A DNA stretch of 53,380 bases from Acetobacteraceae bacterium (GTDB lineage Bacteria > Pseudomonadota > Alphaproteobacteria > Acetobacterales > Acetobacteraceae), in NCBI GenBank assembly GCA_019750465.1, contig JAIEOP010000181.1, positions 1 to 53,380 on the forward strand. Direction: 5' to 3'. A model generated the notes under the pieces. That model saw nothing but the letters and a program-made list of their open reading frames with translations, made no database searches and was not told where the DNA came from. The position numbers and the translations under genes were made by a program. Positions 37,989 through 46,842 of the stretch are shown here, in pieces. Position 1 is the stretch's first letter, and every line of letters starts with the position of its first letter.

Positions 37989-39200
37989 ATGGACCTCACG
38001 CTGTCCGACCGCCACCGCGCGCTGCAGGCCGGGCTGCGCGACTTCATCGCGCGGCACGGCCACCGCTCGCCCCCGGTGGGCGGCGGGGGTGGCCGGGTGC
38101 GGCCCGACCGCCGCGTGCTGGACTGGCAGGCGCTGCTCATCGAGCACGGCTTGGCCGCCCGGGCCGTGCCCCGCCAGTATGGCGGCTACGGCGCGGATCC
38201 GGACGTGCTGGACGCCGCGATCATCACCGAGGCGTTCAACCGCGCGGGGCTCAGCCCCGGCATCCAGGGCCAGGGCATCCGCATGCTGGTGCCGACCCTG
38301 CTGGAGGTGGGCACGGAAGCGCAGCGCCGGCGCTGGATCGGCCCCACCATCCGTGGCGAGACCATCTGGTGCCAGGGCTATTCCGAGCCCGAGTCCGGCA
38401 GCGACCTGGCCAGCCTGCGCACGCATGCCCGTGTCGAGGACGGGCATTTCGTGATCAACGGGCAGAAGATCTGGACCTCCTCGGCGCACTACGCCGACAT
38501 GATGTTCCTGCTCTGCCGCACCGAGCCCGAGGCACCGAAGCACGAGGGCATCTCCTACATCCTGCTCTCCATGGACACGCCGGGCATCGAGGTGCGGCCG
38601 CTGCCGACCATGACCGGCCACGCCACCTTCAACGAGGTGTTCTTCACCGAGGCGCGCGTGCCGGTGGAGAACGTGGTGCTCGGCCGCGGCAAGGGCTGGC
38701 AGGTGGCGAACGTCACCCTGAAGCACGAGCGCATGCTGCTCGGCGACGCGAGCAAGCTGATGCATCGCGTGCACCGGCTGCGCGCCCTGCTGGAGCGGGT
38801 GGAGGTGGACGGCGTGGCGCTGATCCGCCGGCCGCAATGGCGCGAACGCTTCCTGCGCCTGCAGGGCGAGGCGCTGGCCATGAAGTATCACCAGATGCGC
38901 CTGCTGGGCGAGGCGGCGAAGGGGGAGGAGCCGGGCCTCGGTGTCCTCATCGTGAAGTATGTCGGCACCGTGCTGGCCTGGAAGCTGACGGCGCTGGCCG
39001 TCGATGCCCTGGGCGATGCCGGCCTGCCCTACGAGCCGCACGACGACGTGGGCGAGGATGACGAGGCGACCGGTTGGTACGCCGACCACATGTACGACCT
39101 CGGCCTGATCATCGGCGGCGGGTCGTCCAACATCCAGAAGAACATCATCGCCGAGCGCGGCCTCGGCATGCCGCGCGAACCCAGGGTCGGGACGTCCTGA
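37989..39200 (+). CDS. Acyl-CoA dehydrogenase, subunit 1
   Basis: A 403-residue FAD-dependent acyl-CoA dehydrogenase. It has the FAD/substrate signature WCQGYSEPESGSDLASLRT (about residues 134-152), then FVINGQKIWTSSAHYADMMFLL and VPVENVVLGRGKGWQVA. In the C-terminal helix the usual Y-E-G-T-S-x-I-Q is replaced by IGGGSSNIQKNIIAERGLG, so the canonical catalytic glutamate position holds glycine. The base may be elsewhere, or in the partner subunit. It is one base from a second, smaller acyl-CoA dehydrogenase, which fits an alpha2beta2 heteromer such as FadE28-FadE29 or Scd1A-Scd1B of steroid side-chain oxidation. Confidence 0.93.
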   Translation: MDLTLSDRHRALQAGLRDFIARHGHRSPPVGGGGGRVRPDRRVLDWQALLIEHGLAARAVPRQYGGYGADPDVLDAAIITEAFNRAGLSPGIQGQGIRMLVPTLLEVGTEAQRRRWIGPTIRGETIWCQGYSEPESGSDLASLRTHARVEDGHFVINGQKIWTSSAHYADMMFLLCRTEPEAPKHEGISYILLSMDTPGIEVRPLPTMTGHATFNEVFFTEARVPVENVVLGRGKGWQVANVTLKHERMLLGDASKLMHRVHRLRALLERVEVDGVALIRRPQWRERFLRLQGEALAMKYHQMRLLGEAAKGEEPGLGVLIVKYVGTVLAWKLTALAVDALGDAGLPYEPHDDVGEDDEATGWYADHMYDLGLIIGGGSSNIQKNIIAERGLGMPREPRVGTS

Positions 39201-39201
39201 G

Positions 39202-40269
39202 ATGGAATTCGGCCCGGGCGAGAGCCAGCGGCTGTTCGACGATGCGCTGCGCGGCGCGTTGGCCGGGCGGGTGACGCCGGAGAGCCGCCGCGCGGCGGCG
39301 GCGGCGGGCGGCGATGCCGCGCTGTGGCAGGCGCTCTGCGAGCTTGGCCTGGCGGGCGTGCTGGTGCCGGAGGCGCAGGGCGGCAGCGGCCTCGGCATGA
39401 TGGATGCGGCCCTGGCGGCGGAGGCGCTGGGCCATGCCGCCGCGTCCACGCCCTTCCTGGGCAGCGGCGTGATGGCGCCGTTGGCCCTGCGCCTGCTCGG
39501 CGGTGCCGCGCAGCAGGAGGAATTCCTGCCGCGCCTGGTGGCCGGGGAGATGCGCGTCGCGATCGCCTTCGCCGCGCTGACCGGCACTACCGGCACCTGC
39601 GACCTGCGCCTCCGGGGCGAGCGGCTGAGCGGGCGCGTGACGGGCGCGCTGGATGCCGCCGACGCCACGCACCTGATGGTGGCACTGCCGGGCGGAGAGG
39701 CGCTGGCGCTGCTGGCCGCCGATGCGCCCGGCGTGGCGCTGGTGCCGCGCCGCAGCGTCGATCGGCTGCGCCCGCTCGCCGACCTGGCGTTCGAGTCCGC
39801 CCCGGTGGCAATTCTGCCGGGCGATGCGCGCCGCGTGCTGGATGCCGCTCGCGTGGCGCTGGCCGCGGAGACGCTGGGCGCGGCGCAATCCATGCTCGAT
39901 GGGGCGGTGGCCTATGCCGGGCAGCGGCGGCAATTCGGCCGCCCCATCGCCAGCTTCCAGGCCGTGAAGCATGCCTGCGCCGAGATGGCCGCGGCGCTGG
40001 AGCCCTGCCGCGCCCTGGTCTGGTACGCCGCGCACGCGCAGGACGCGCCGGAGCCGGAGGCCCGCATGCTGGCGGCCCAGGCGAAGGCCCATCTCGACGA
40101 GGTGGGGCGCGAGGTGGCGCGCGGCGCGACGGAAGTGTACGGCGGGATGGGCTTCACGGAACTGCTCGGCCTGCCCTTCTGGTTCAAGCGCATCATGGCC
40201 AACCGCCAGCTGCTCGGCGGGCCGGAGCGGTGCCGGGACGACGCCGCGCTGGCCCAGGGAATGTCATGA
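39202..40269 (+). CDS. Acyl-CoA dehydrogenase, subunit 2
   Basis: A 355-residue, shorter acyl-CoA dehydrogenase. The N-terminal domain reads [34 protein letters not shown], the middle domain is degenerate, and the C-terminal domain keeps AYAGQRRQFGRPIASFQAVKH and GATEVYGGMGFTELLGLPFWFKR. This pattern is typical of the second subunit of heteromeric acyl-CoA dehydrogenases. It begins one base after the first subunit and overlaps the Bug gene by ATGA, so stoichiometric synthesis is likely. The substrate is inferred to be a branched or ring-linked acyl-CoA by analogy only. Confidence 0.92.
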   Translation: MEFGPGESQRLFDDALRGALAGRVTPESRRAAAAAGGDAALWQALCELGLAGVLVPEAQGGSGLGMMDAALAAEALGHAAASTPFLGSGVMAPLALRLLGGAAQQEEFLPRLVAGEMRVAIAFAALTGTTGTCDLRLRGERLSGRVTGALDAADATHLMVALPGGEALALLAADAPGVALVPRRSVDRLRPLADLAFESAPVAILPGDARRVLDAARVALAAETLGAAQSMLDGAVAYAGQRRQFGRPIASFQAVKHACAEMAAALEPCRALVWYAAHAQDAPEPEARMLAAQAKAHLDEVGREVARGATEVYGGMGFTELLGLPFWFKRIMANRQLLGGPERCRDDAALAQGMS

Positions 40270-41246
40270 ACGGGGGGAATCGAGACATGCGCAGACGGAT
40301 CGTCACGGCGGGGCTTCTGGCATTGCCTGGCCTGGCACCGGGCCTTGCGCGCGCGCAGGCCGCCTGGCCCACGCGGGAGATCGCGCTCATCACCGGCTTC
40401 GGGCCGGGCGGCGGCACCGACCTGATCGCCCGCGCGCTGGCGGCGCACATGGAGCGGGCGCTCGGCGTCTCCGTGGTGGTGCGCAACATGCCGGGCGCCG
40501 GCGGCACGCTTGGCCCGGCCGCCGTCGCCCGTGCGCGCCCCGATGGCTATACCTTCGGCCTGGTCGCGGCCTCCGCGGTGCTGGTCGCGCCGCTGACCAT
40601 GGATACGCCCTACAAGCCCTGGGAGAGCTTCGACTTCCTCTGCGGCACGTCGGAGCTGCGCATCGGCATTCCCGTCGGTCCCTCGCTGCCGGAGGTGCGC
40701 ACGCTCGAGGACTTCATCGCCGCCGGCAGGCGCCGCCGCATCCACTTCGCCACCACAAACCCGGGCTCCGCCGTCAGCTTCTTCCAGCTTGCGCGCATGA
40801 CCGGCGCGGATTTCCACTACGTCGCCTTCGGCAGCATCACCGACGCGGCGGCGCAGGTGGTGGGCGGCCACATCGACAGCTACACCGGCACGGTGGAGAT
40901 GATCCCGCTGGCCAAGGGCGGGCAGCTCCGCATGGTTGCCTCCGCCAGCGTGGATCGCTGGCCGGAATTCCCCGAGGTGCCGACGCTGCGCGAGGCCGGC
41001 TACGACACGGTGACACGCCAGCTCGTCGGCTTCGCGGCGCCGGTCGGGATACCGCAGCCGGTGCGCGACCGGCTGGCGGAGGCCATCCTCGCCGCCGCGC
41101 GGGACCCGGAGGTGCAGGCGCGCCAGGCCGGCGCGAGCATCGCGCCGCGGCCGATGACCAGGGACGAGTACCTGGCCGCGCTGCAATCGGTGCGCCCCGG
41201 CATCGAGGAGGCGCTGAACGCCGCCGGCGTGGTGCGCCGACGATGA
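40266..41246 (+). CDS. Bug-family periplasmic receptor inside a catabolic operon
   Basis: A 326-residue Bug protein. The signal peptide MRRRIVTAGLLALPGLAPGLARAQ is followed by WPTREIALITGFGPGGGTDLIARALAA and NMPGAGGTLGPAAVARARPDGYTF, both diagnostic. ATG 40266 overlaps the preceding stop; an alternative ATG at 40287 sits right before the signal peptide and gives 319 residues. Its placement between the dehydrogenases and the thiolase strongly suggests it captures the carboxylate that this operon degrades. No TctA/TctB genes adjoin, so it would borrow membrane components encoded elsewhere. Confidence 0.92.
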   Translation: MNGGNRDMRRRIVTAGLLALPGLAPGLARAQAAWPTREIALITGFGPGGGTDLIARALAAHMERALGVSVVVRNMPGAGGTLGPAAVARARPDGYTFGLVAASAVLVAPLTMDTPYKPWESFDFLCGTSELRIGIPVGPSLPEVRTLEDFIAAGRRRRIHFATTNPGSAVSFFQLARMTGADFHYVAFGSITDAAAQVVGGHIDSYTGTVEMIPLAKGGQLRMVASASVDRWPEFPEVPTLREAGYDTVTRQLVGFAAPVGIPQPVRDRLAEAILAAARDPEVQARQAGASIAPRPMTRDEYLAALQSVRPGIEEALNAAGVVRRR

Positions 41247-42400
41247 GCCTCTCCGGCAAGGCCGCCGTCACCGGCGTCGGCGACACCGACTACACCCGCG
41301 ACGCCGGCGGGCGCAGCGTGCTGGCCCTGCAATTGGAGGCGTCGCTCGGCGCCATCCGCGATGCCGGCCTGCACCCGCGCGAGATCGACGGCATCGTCAT
41401 GCCGATCGCCTCCGGCGCGACGGTCGCCGAGGATTTCGTCACCAACCTCGGCATCCCCGACCTGCGCTTCTCCGTTGCCACGCCGCTCGGCGGCGCGGGG
41501 CCGGTGGCCGCCGTGCAGTGCGCCGCGGCGGCGGTGGCGGCCGGGCTCTGCACCCACGCGCTGATCCCGCTCGGCCGCACCGGCCGCACCGGGGGGCGGA
41601 TCGGGACGCGCATCCAGCAGATGCCGCAATTCCGCACCGTGGGCGAGTTCGAGGCGCCGATGGGTGCCATCGCGCCGGCGCAGTACTACGCGCCGATGGC
41701 GCGGCGGCACATGGAGCTGTTCGGCACCACCAGCCGCCAGCTCGCGGAGATCGCGGTCACCACGCGGCGGCACGCCATCCTCAACGGCAATGCCAGCATG
41801 ACGAAGCCCCTGACCATCGAGGAGCACCACGCGTCCCGCATGATCGCCGATCCCTTCCGCCTGTTCGACTGCTCCCTGGAGAGTGACGGCGCCTGCGCCG
41901 TGGTGATCAGCGCGGCCGACCGCGCGCGCGACCTGCGCCAGCCGCGCGTGCTGATCACCGGCGTGGCGGAAGGCCATCCGGACAGCCCCTCCGCCATCAC
42001 CCAGCGCCCGGACCTCACGCGCCTCGGCCTGGCCAAGGCGGCGCCGCGGGCCTTCGCCATGGCGGGCGTGACGCCGGCCGACATCGACGTCGCCGAGATC
42101 TACGACTGCTTCACCTGGGTCGTGCTCTGCCAGCTCGAGGATCTGGGCTTCTGCGGCAAGGGCGAGGGCGGCGCCTTCGTCGAGGGCGGCGCGCTGGGCC
42201 TGGACGGAAGGCTGCCGGTGAACACCCATGGCGGGCTGCTCAGCCAGGCGCACATGGCGGGGATGAACCACGTGGTGGAGCTGGTGCGCCAGCTGCGCGG
42301 AGGGGCCGGCCGGGCGCAGGTGAAGGACGCGGAGCTGGGGCTCGTCACCGGCTATGGCGACCTCGGCGACGGCACCATCGCCATCATGGCACGGGCCTGA
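41243..42400 (+). CDS. SCP-x-type thiolase / lipid-transfer aldolase-like protein
   Basis: A 385-residue thiolase-fold protein starting KAAVTGVGDTDYTRDAGGRSVLALQLEA. The segment GGAGPVAAVQCAAAAVAAGLC lies where thiolases carry the nucleophile, and NTHGGLLSQAHMAGMNH holds the C-terminal HGG motif. It lacks the full classical thiolase CxG motif. The immediate DUF35 partner is the hallmark of Ltp2-type aldolases and acetoacetyl-CoA-like thiolase complexes, which perform a retro-aldol or thiolytic C-C cleavage. ATGA overlap with the Bug gene indicates coupling. Confidence 0.88.
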   Translation: MSLSGKAAVTGVGDTDYTRDAGGRSVLALQLEASLGAIRDAGLHPREIDGIVMPIASGATVAEDFVTNLGIPDLRFSVATPLGGAGPVAAVQCAAAAVAAGLCTHALIPLGRTGRTGGRIGTRIQQMPQFRTVGEFEAPMGAIAPAQYYAPMARRHMELFGTTSRQLAEIAVTTRRHAILNGNASMTKPLTIEEHHASRMIADPFRLFDCSLESDGACAVVISAADRARDLRQPRVLITGVAEGHPDSPSAITQRPDLTRLGLAKAAPRAFAMAGVTPADIDVAEIYDCFTWVVLCQLEDLGFCGKGEGGAFVEGGALGLDGRLPVNTHGGLLSQAHMAGMNHVVELVRQLRGGAGRAQVKDAELGLVTGYGDLGDGTIAIMARA

Positions 42401-42404
42401 CGCG

Positions 42405-42812
42405 ATGACCGAGACCCCGAAGCCGCTGCCGGAGATCAGCGCGGAGACGCGGCCCTACTGGGATGGCCTCGCCGCGGGGCGGCTGCTGCTGCAGCGCTGC
42501 ACCGGCTGCGGCGCCATCCGCCACTACCCGCGGCCGCTCTGTCCGGCCTGCCACAGTTTTGAACACGACTGGGTGGAAGCCGCGGGCACCGCCACCGTCC
42601 ATAGCTGGACGGTCGCGCACCACCCCTTCCACCCGGCCTGGCGCGGCGCGCCGCCCTTCACGCTGGTGACCGCCGATCTGCCGGAGGGCGTGCGCATCCT
42701 GGCGCCACTGCATGGTGCGGGGCCGGAGGCATTGCGCATCGGCGCGCCGCTGCGCATCGGCATCGAGGATAACGGCCAGGGGCTCTGTCTGCCGGTGCTC
42801 CATCCGGCCTGA
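42405..42812 (+). CDS. DUF35 OB-fold / zinc-ribbon acyl-CoA-associated protein
   Basis: A 135-residue protein with a rubredoxin-like zinc ribbon, C-x2-C in LQRCTGCGAIR and C-x2-C in PLCPACHS, followed by an OB-fold domain (ATVHSWTVAHHPFHPAW). DUF35 proteins bind acyl-CoA and are obligate partners of thiolase-type enzymes, such as Ltp2 with the DUF35 domain of ChsH2. Here the protein stands alone, without a fused MaoC hydratase. It begins four bases after the thiolase stop and ends the operon before a hairpin. Confidence 0.9.
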   Translation: MTETPKPLPEISAETRPYWDGLAAGRLLLQRCTGCGAIRHYPRPLCPACHSFEHDWVEAAGTATVHSWTVAHHPFHPAWRGAPPFTLVTADLPEGVRILAPLHGAGPEALRIGAPLRIGIEDNGQGLCLPVLHPA

Positions 42813-42813
42813 A

Positions 42814-42836
42814 GCGGGCGCAACCGCCCCGCCCGC
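42814..42836 (+). terminator. Hairpin at the end of the acyl-CoA operon
   Basis: GCGGGCG and CGCCCGC form a seven-base perfect stem with a nine-base loop immediately after the DUF35 stop. A C-run rather than a T-run follows, so termination may be partial. Confidence 0.45.
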
Positions 42837-42847
42837 ACCCCCCCGCA

Positions 42848-42876
42848 TTGATCTTCCGCGCCCAAGCGGCTCTCAT
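42848..42876 (+). promoter_or_regulatory. Candidate promoter of the molybdopterin-subunit gene
   Basis: TTGATC (42848-42853) and TCTCAT (42871-42876), with a 17-base spacer, each match four of six consensus positions. They lie 50 bases before the ATG at 42926. With the preceding hairpin this suggests a separate transcript. Confidence 0.4.
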
Positions 42877-42925
42877 GGGCGCCATCGCCCCGACCGTATC
42901 AGCGACCCCGACAGGAGATGCCCGC

Positions 42926-45166
42926 ATGAACGCCGAGAACCCCGGCAACAAGTGGATCGGCAAGCGGACCATCCGCCCCGATGGCCAGGAGAAGGTCACA
43001 GGGCGGGCCGCCTATGCCGCCGACACCACCATGCCCGGCATGATCTGGGGCAAGGTGCTGCGCAGCCCGCACGCCCACGCGGTGATCAGGTCCATCAACA
43101 CCGCGAAGGCCGAGGCGCTGCCCGGCGTGCGCGCCGTGGTGACGGCCAGGGACCTGGTGGAGTTCCCGGTGGACAAGCCGGTCGCGCTCGGCATCCAGGA
43201 CATGCGCTGGATGTCGCGCAACGTCCTGGCGCGGGAGAAGGCGCTGTTCCATGGCCACCCCATCGCCGCAGTGGCCGCCGCCAACGAGAAGATCGCCGCC
43301 GAGGCGTGCAAGCTGATCGAGGTGGAATACGAGGTGCTGCCCTTCAGCATCGACGTCGAGGACGCGATCAGGCCCGATGCGCCGATCCTGCACGATTTCC
43401 TCAAGCGCGACGGCAAGCCCTCCAACATCGCCGGCACGCTGGAGCACAAGCTGGGAGACGTCGCCGCCGGCTTCGCCGAGGCCGACGTGATCATCGAGCG
43501 CAGCTTCCGCACCCAGCCCGTGCACCAGGGCTACATCGAGCCGCATGCCTGCCTGGTCAGCGTGGTGGACGGCAAGGCGACGATCTGGTCCTCGTCGCAG
43601 GGCCAATTCATGGTGCGCGCCATGTGCTCCCTGCTCACGGGGCTCCCGCAGAACGACATCCGCGCCATCCCGGCCGAGATCGGCGGCGGCTTCGGCGGCA
43701 AGACCATCATCTACCTCGAGCCGGTAGCGCTGATGCTGGCGAAGAAGTCCGGCCGCCCGGTGAAGATGGTGATGACGCGCGAGGAGGTGATGCGCGCCTC
43801 CGGCCCCACCTCCGGCAGCTACAGCACGGTGAAGATCGGCGCGAAGCGGGATGGCACCATCGTTGCCGGCCAGGGCACCTTCTACCTGCAGGCCGGCGCC
43901 TTCCCGGGCTCGCCGATCCGCGGCGCCGCGGGCTGCTCCTTCGCACCCTACAACATCCCGAACGTGCATTCCCTCGGCTACGACGTGGTCTCCAACCGCT
44001 CCAAGGTCGCGGCCTACCGCGCGCCTGGCGCGCCGATCGGCGCCTATGCCGTCGAGTGCGTGATGGACGAGCTGGCCGAGACGCTGAAGATCGACCCGCT
44101 GGAGCTGCGCCTGCGCAACGCCGCGAAGCAGGGCACCAAGGCGGCGCACGGTCCCGTCTTCCCGCGCATCGGCTTCGAGGAGACGCTGCGCGCGGCGATG
44201 GAGCACCCGCACTACCGCGCGCCGCTCGGGCCGAACCAGGGCCGCGGCGTCGCCTCCGGCTTCTGGTTCAACGCCGGCGGCGAGAGCAGCGCGCAGGTGA
44301 ACATCACCGAGGACGGCAACGTCGTCGTCGTCACTGGCCATCCCGACATCGGCGGCAGCCGCGCCTCCACCGCCAACATCACCGCCGAGCTGCTGGGCAT
44401 CGACTACACCCGCGTCAACGTGCTGATCGGCGACACCAGCGTGATCGGCTTCTCGAACCTGACGGGCGGCAGCCGCGTCACCTACGCCTCGGCGATGGTG
44501 GTCACACAGTCCACCCAGACGGTGGTGAAGCAGCTCTGCGAGCGGGCGGCGAAGATCTGGAAGATCGACCCCGAGGCGGTCACCTGGCAGGATGGCGAGG
44601 CGCGGCCGGCGGGCGAGAACGCCGGCAAGTTCCCGCCGCTGACGCTCGCGCAGATCGCCGCGCGGGCCAGCGAGACCGGCGGGCCGATCGGCGCCGGGGT
44701 GCAGCTCAACACCACGGGCGCCGAGGGCGGCTTCGCCACCCACATCTGCGACCTGGAGGTCGATCCCGCCACCGGCATCGCGCGGGTGACCCGCTACACC
44801 TCCTTCCAGGACGTCGGCCGCGCCATCCATCCGGCCTATGTCGAGGGGCAGATGCAGGGCGGCGTGGCGCAGGGCATCGGCTGGGCGCTGTCGGAGGAGT
44901 ACATCTACGACCGGCAGGGCAGGGTGGATAACCCGGGCTTCCTGGACTACCGCATGCCCGTCGCCTCCGACCTGCCGATGCTGGACGCGGTGATGCTGGA
45001 GATCCCGAACCCGAAGCATCCGCAGGGCGTGCGTGGCGTCGGCGAGGTGCCGCTGGTGCCGCCGCTGGCGGCGGTGTCCAACGCCATGCACCAGGCGCTG
45101 GGCAAGCGCTTCTACGCGCTGCCGATGTCGCCGCCGCGGGTGCTGGAGGTGGTGGACGGGCAGTAG
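42926..45166 (+). CDS. Xanthine dehydrogenase-family molybdopterin-binding subunit
   Basis: A 746-residue large subunit of the xanthine oxidase family of molybdenum hydroxylases (XdhB/CoxL type). The N-terminal a/b hammerhead domain reads KVTGRAAYAADTTMPGMIWGKVLRSPHAHA. Molybdopterin motifs include IGGGFGGKTIIYLEP and YRAPGAPIGAYAVECVMDELA, and the catalytic glutamate lies in RGVGEVPLVPPLAA near the C-terminus. It hydroxylates or dehydrogenates aldehydes, N-heterocycles or CoA-thioesters. The 2Fe-2S and FAD subunits that normally accompany it are absent here. AGGAG precedes the ATG at 42926. A separate promoter-like element suggests it is not simply part of the upstream operon. Confidence 0.92.
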   Translation: MNAENPGNKWIGKRTIRPDGQEKVTGRAAYAADTTMPGMIWGKVLRSPHAHAVIRSINTAKAEALPGVRAVVTARDLVEFPVDKPVALGIQDMRWMSRNVLAREKALFHGHPIAAVAAANEKIAAEACKLIEVEYEVLPFSIDVEDAIRPDAPILHDFLKRDGKPSNIAGTLEHKLGDVAAGFAEADVIIERSFRTQPVHQGYIEPHACLVSVVDGKATIWSSSQGQFMVRAMCSLLTGLPQNDIRAIPAEIGGGFGGKTIIYLEPVALMLAKKSGRPVKMVMTREEVMRASGPTSGSYSTVKIGAKRDGTIVAGQGTFYLQAGAFPGSPIRGAAGCSFAPYNIPNVHSLGYDVVSNRSKVAAYRAPGAPIGAYAVECVMDELAETLKIDPLELRLRNAAKQGTKAAHGPVFPRIGFEETLRAAMEHPHYRAPLGPNQGRGVASGFWFNAGGESSAQVNITEDGNVVVVTGHPDIGGSRASTANITAELLGIDYTRVNVLIGDTSVIGFSNLTGGSRVTYASAMVVTQSTQTVVKQLCERAAKIWKIDPEAVTWQDGEARPAGENAGKFPPLTLAQIAARASETGGPIGAGVQLNTTGAEGGFATHICDLEVDPATGIARVTRYTSFQDVGRAIHPAYVEGQMQGGVAQGIGWALSEEYIYDRQGRVDNPGFLDYRMPVASDLPMLDAVMLEIPNPKHPQGVRGVGEVPLVPPLAAVSNAMHQALGKRFYALPMSPPRVLEVVDGQ

Positions 45167-45208
45167 CGCCGGGCCTGTCGGGAGGGGGGGCGGCGGCCCC
45201 CACCCCGG

Positions 45209-45233
45209 CCCTCCCCCGCGGGGCGGGGGAGGG
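45209..45233. terminator. Strong bidirectional terminator hairpin
   Basis: CCCTCCCCCGC and GCGGGGGAGGG pair perfectly over 11 bases with a three-base loop. They lie between two convergent stop codons in a C/G homopolymer-rich 71-base gap. Confidence 0.8.
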
Positions 45234-45237
45234 GGCG

Positions 45238-46842
45238 TTAGCCCGCATCCTCCAGCATCATCGCGGCCGCCTTCTCGCCGATCATGATGGACGGCGCATT
45301 GGTGTTGCCGGAGGTCAGCGTCGGCATGACCGAGGCATCCGCCACGCGCAGCCCGGCGATGCCGTGCACGCGCAGGCGCGCATCCACCACCGCCATCGGG
45401 TCGGCGCCCATCCGGCACGTCCCGACCGGATGGTAGGTGGTCTCGCCCGCGCGCCTGACCCAGTCGATGATCTCGTCATCCGTCGCGCGCTCCGCCCCCG
45501 GCGCGATCTCGCGCACCTGCAGCCGCGCCATGGCGGGCGCGGTCATGATGGATCGCGCGATGCGGATGGCGCGCACGGTCAGCTCGGCGTCCACCGGCGA
45601 GGACAGGAAGTTGAAGGTGATCGCCGGCGGCACGCGCGGATCGGCGGCGGCGATGTGCACATGCCCCCTGCTTTCGGGACGCATCGCATGCACGTAGCAG
45701 GTCATGCCGGACTGCGCCGCGATCCGCGGCCCCTTCGGCCCCGGCTCCGTCAGCATCGGCACCCAGCCCAGCAGCAGGTCCGGCGCCTCCAGCCCCTCGC
45801 GCGAGCGCACGAAGGCACGCAGCGGCGCAGCGACGCTGCCCAGCATGCCGCCGCGCGTCAGCGCGTAGCGCAGCGCCTGCCCCACCAGCCCGAGTCCGCG
45901 CCCGCGGTCGTTGAAGCTGTAGCCGCGCGCGCCGATCGCCCAGCGCGTGCGCGGCGCGTAGTGGTCGCGGAGATTCTCGCCCACGCCCCGCAGCGCGTGC
46001 CGCACCTCGATGCCGAGCGATTGCAGCCGCTCGGGCTGGCCGATGCCGGAGAGCTCCAGCAGCTGCGGCGAGTTGATCGTGCCGGCGCTCACCACCACCT
46101 CGCGCCCGGCCCGCGCCTCGCGCGCCGCGCCACCGATCGAGTAGCGCACGCCGACGCAGCGCCTGCCCTCCAGCAGCAGCGCCTCGGCCAGGGCGCCGGT
46201 CTCGATGCGGAGGTTGGGGCGGTGGCGGACGGGTTCCAGGTAGCAGGCCGCCGTGCTCATGCGCCGGCCGCCGGCGATGGAGGCCTGGCTCATCGCGATG
46301 CCGTCCTGCGCCGCGCCGTTGTAGTCCGGGTTGTAGCGGATGCCGACCTGCGCGGCCGCTTCCACGACCACGCGCAGCAGCCGGTCGGTGGGCGGCGGGT
46401 TGGTGACACGCAGCGGCCCCTCCGTGCCGCGGAATTCCGGGTCGCCGCCCGGCCCCTCCCAGCGCTCCATGCGCTTGAAGAAGGGCAGCACCTCGGCATA
46501 GCTCCAGCCCCGGTTGCCCATCTGCGCCCAGGTGTCGAAGTCCTGAGCCTGGCCGCGCACGAAGGCGAGGCCATTGATGGCGCTCGATCCGCCGAGGAGC
46601 TTCCCGCGCGGCACGGCCAGGCGGCGCCCGTTCGTCGCCGGCTCCGGCTCCGAGGTGTAGAGCCAGTTCACGGCCGGGTTGGTGATCATCTTCGCGTAGC
46701 CGACCGGGATGCGCGTCCAGCGGTAGCCGGCCGGGCCGGCTTCCAGCAGCAGCACCCGGTTGCGCGGATCGGCCGAGAGGCGGTTGGCCACGGCCGCGCC
46801 GGCCGAGCCCGCGCCGACGACGATGGTGTCGTACTCCTGCAT
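45238..46842 (-). CDS. GMC-family FAD oxidoreductase (choline dehydrogenase type)
   Basis: A 534-residue flavoenzyme. The FAD-binding start is YDTIVVGAGSAGAAVANRLSADP. GKLLGGSSAINGLAFVRGQAQDFDTWA is GMC signature 1 and GTINSPQLLELSGIG is signature 2. The active-site histidine is in TTYHPVGTCRMGADP and the asparagine in MPTLTSGNTNAPSIMIGEKAA. It oxidises an alcohol to an aldehyde or ketone; relatives include choline, alkyl-alcohol and polyethylene-glycol dehydrogenases. The ATG at 46842 sits right at the FAD-binding strand. It is divergent from the Old Yellow Enzyme gene over 130 bases. Confidence 0.94.
   Translation of the reverse strand: MQEYDTIVVGAGSAGAAVANRLSADPRNRVLLLEAGPAGYRWTRIPVGYAKMITNPAVNWLYTSEPEPATNGRRLAVPRGKLLGGSSAINGLAFVRGQAQDFDTWAQMGNRGWSYAEVLPFFKRMERWEGPGGDPEFRGTEGPLRVTNPPPTDRLLRVVVEAAAQVGIRYNPDYNGAAQDGIAMSQASIAGGRRMSTAACYLEPVRHRPNLRIETGALAEALLLEGRRCVGVRYSIGGAAREARAGREVVVSAGTINSPQLLELSGIGQPERLQSLGIEVRHALRGVGENLRDHYAPRTRWAIGARGYSFNDRGRGLGLVGQALRYALTRGGMLGSVAAPLRAFVRSREGLEAPDLLLGWVPMLTEPGPKGPRIAAQSGMTCYVHAMRPESRGHVHIAAADPRVPPAITFNFLSSPVDAELTVRAIRIARSIMTAPAMARLQVREIAPGAERATDDEIIDWVRRAGETTYHPVGTCRMGADPMAVVDARLRVHGIAGLRVADASVMPTLTSGNTNAPSIMIGEKAAAMMLEDAG

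Noticed and set aside
42899-45418. An 839-codon open frame antisense to the molybdopterin subunit
   Set aside because: The sense protein is fully conserved; the antisense frame has the composition of a shadow.
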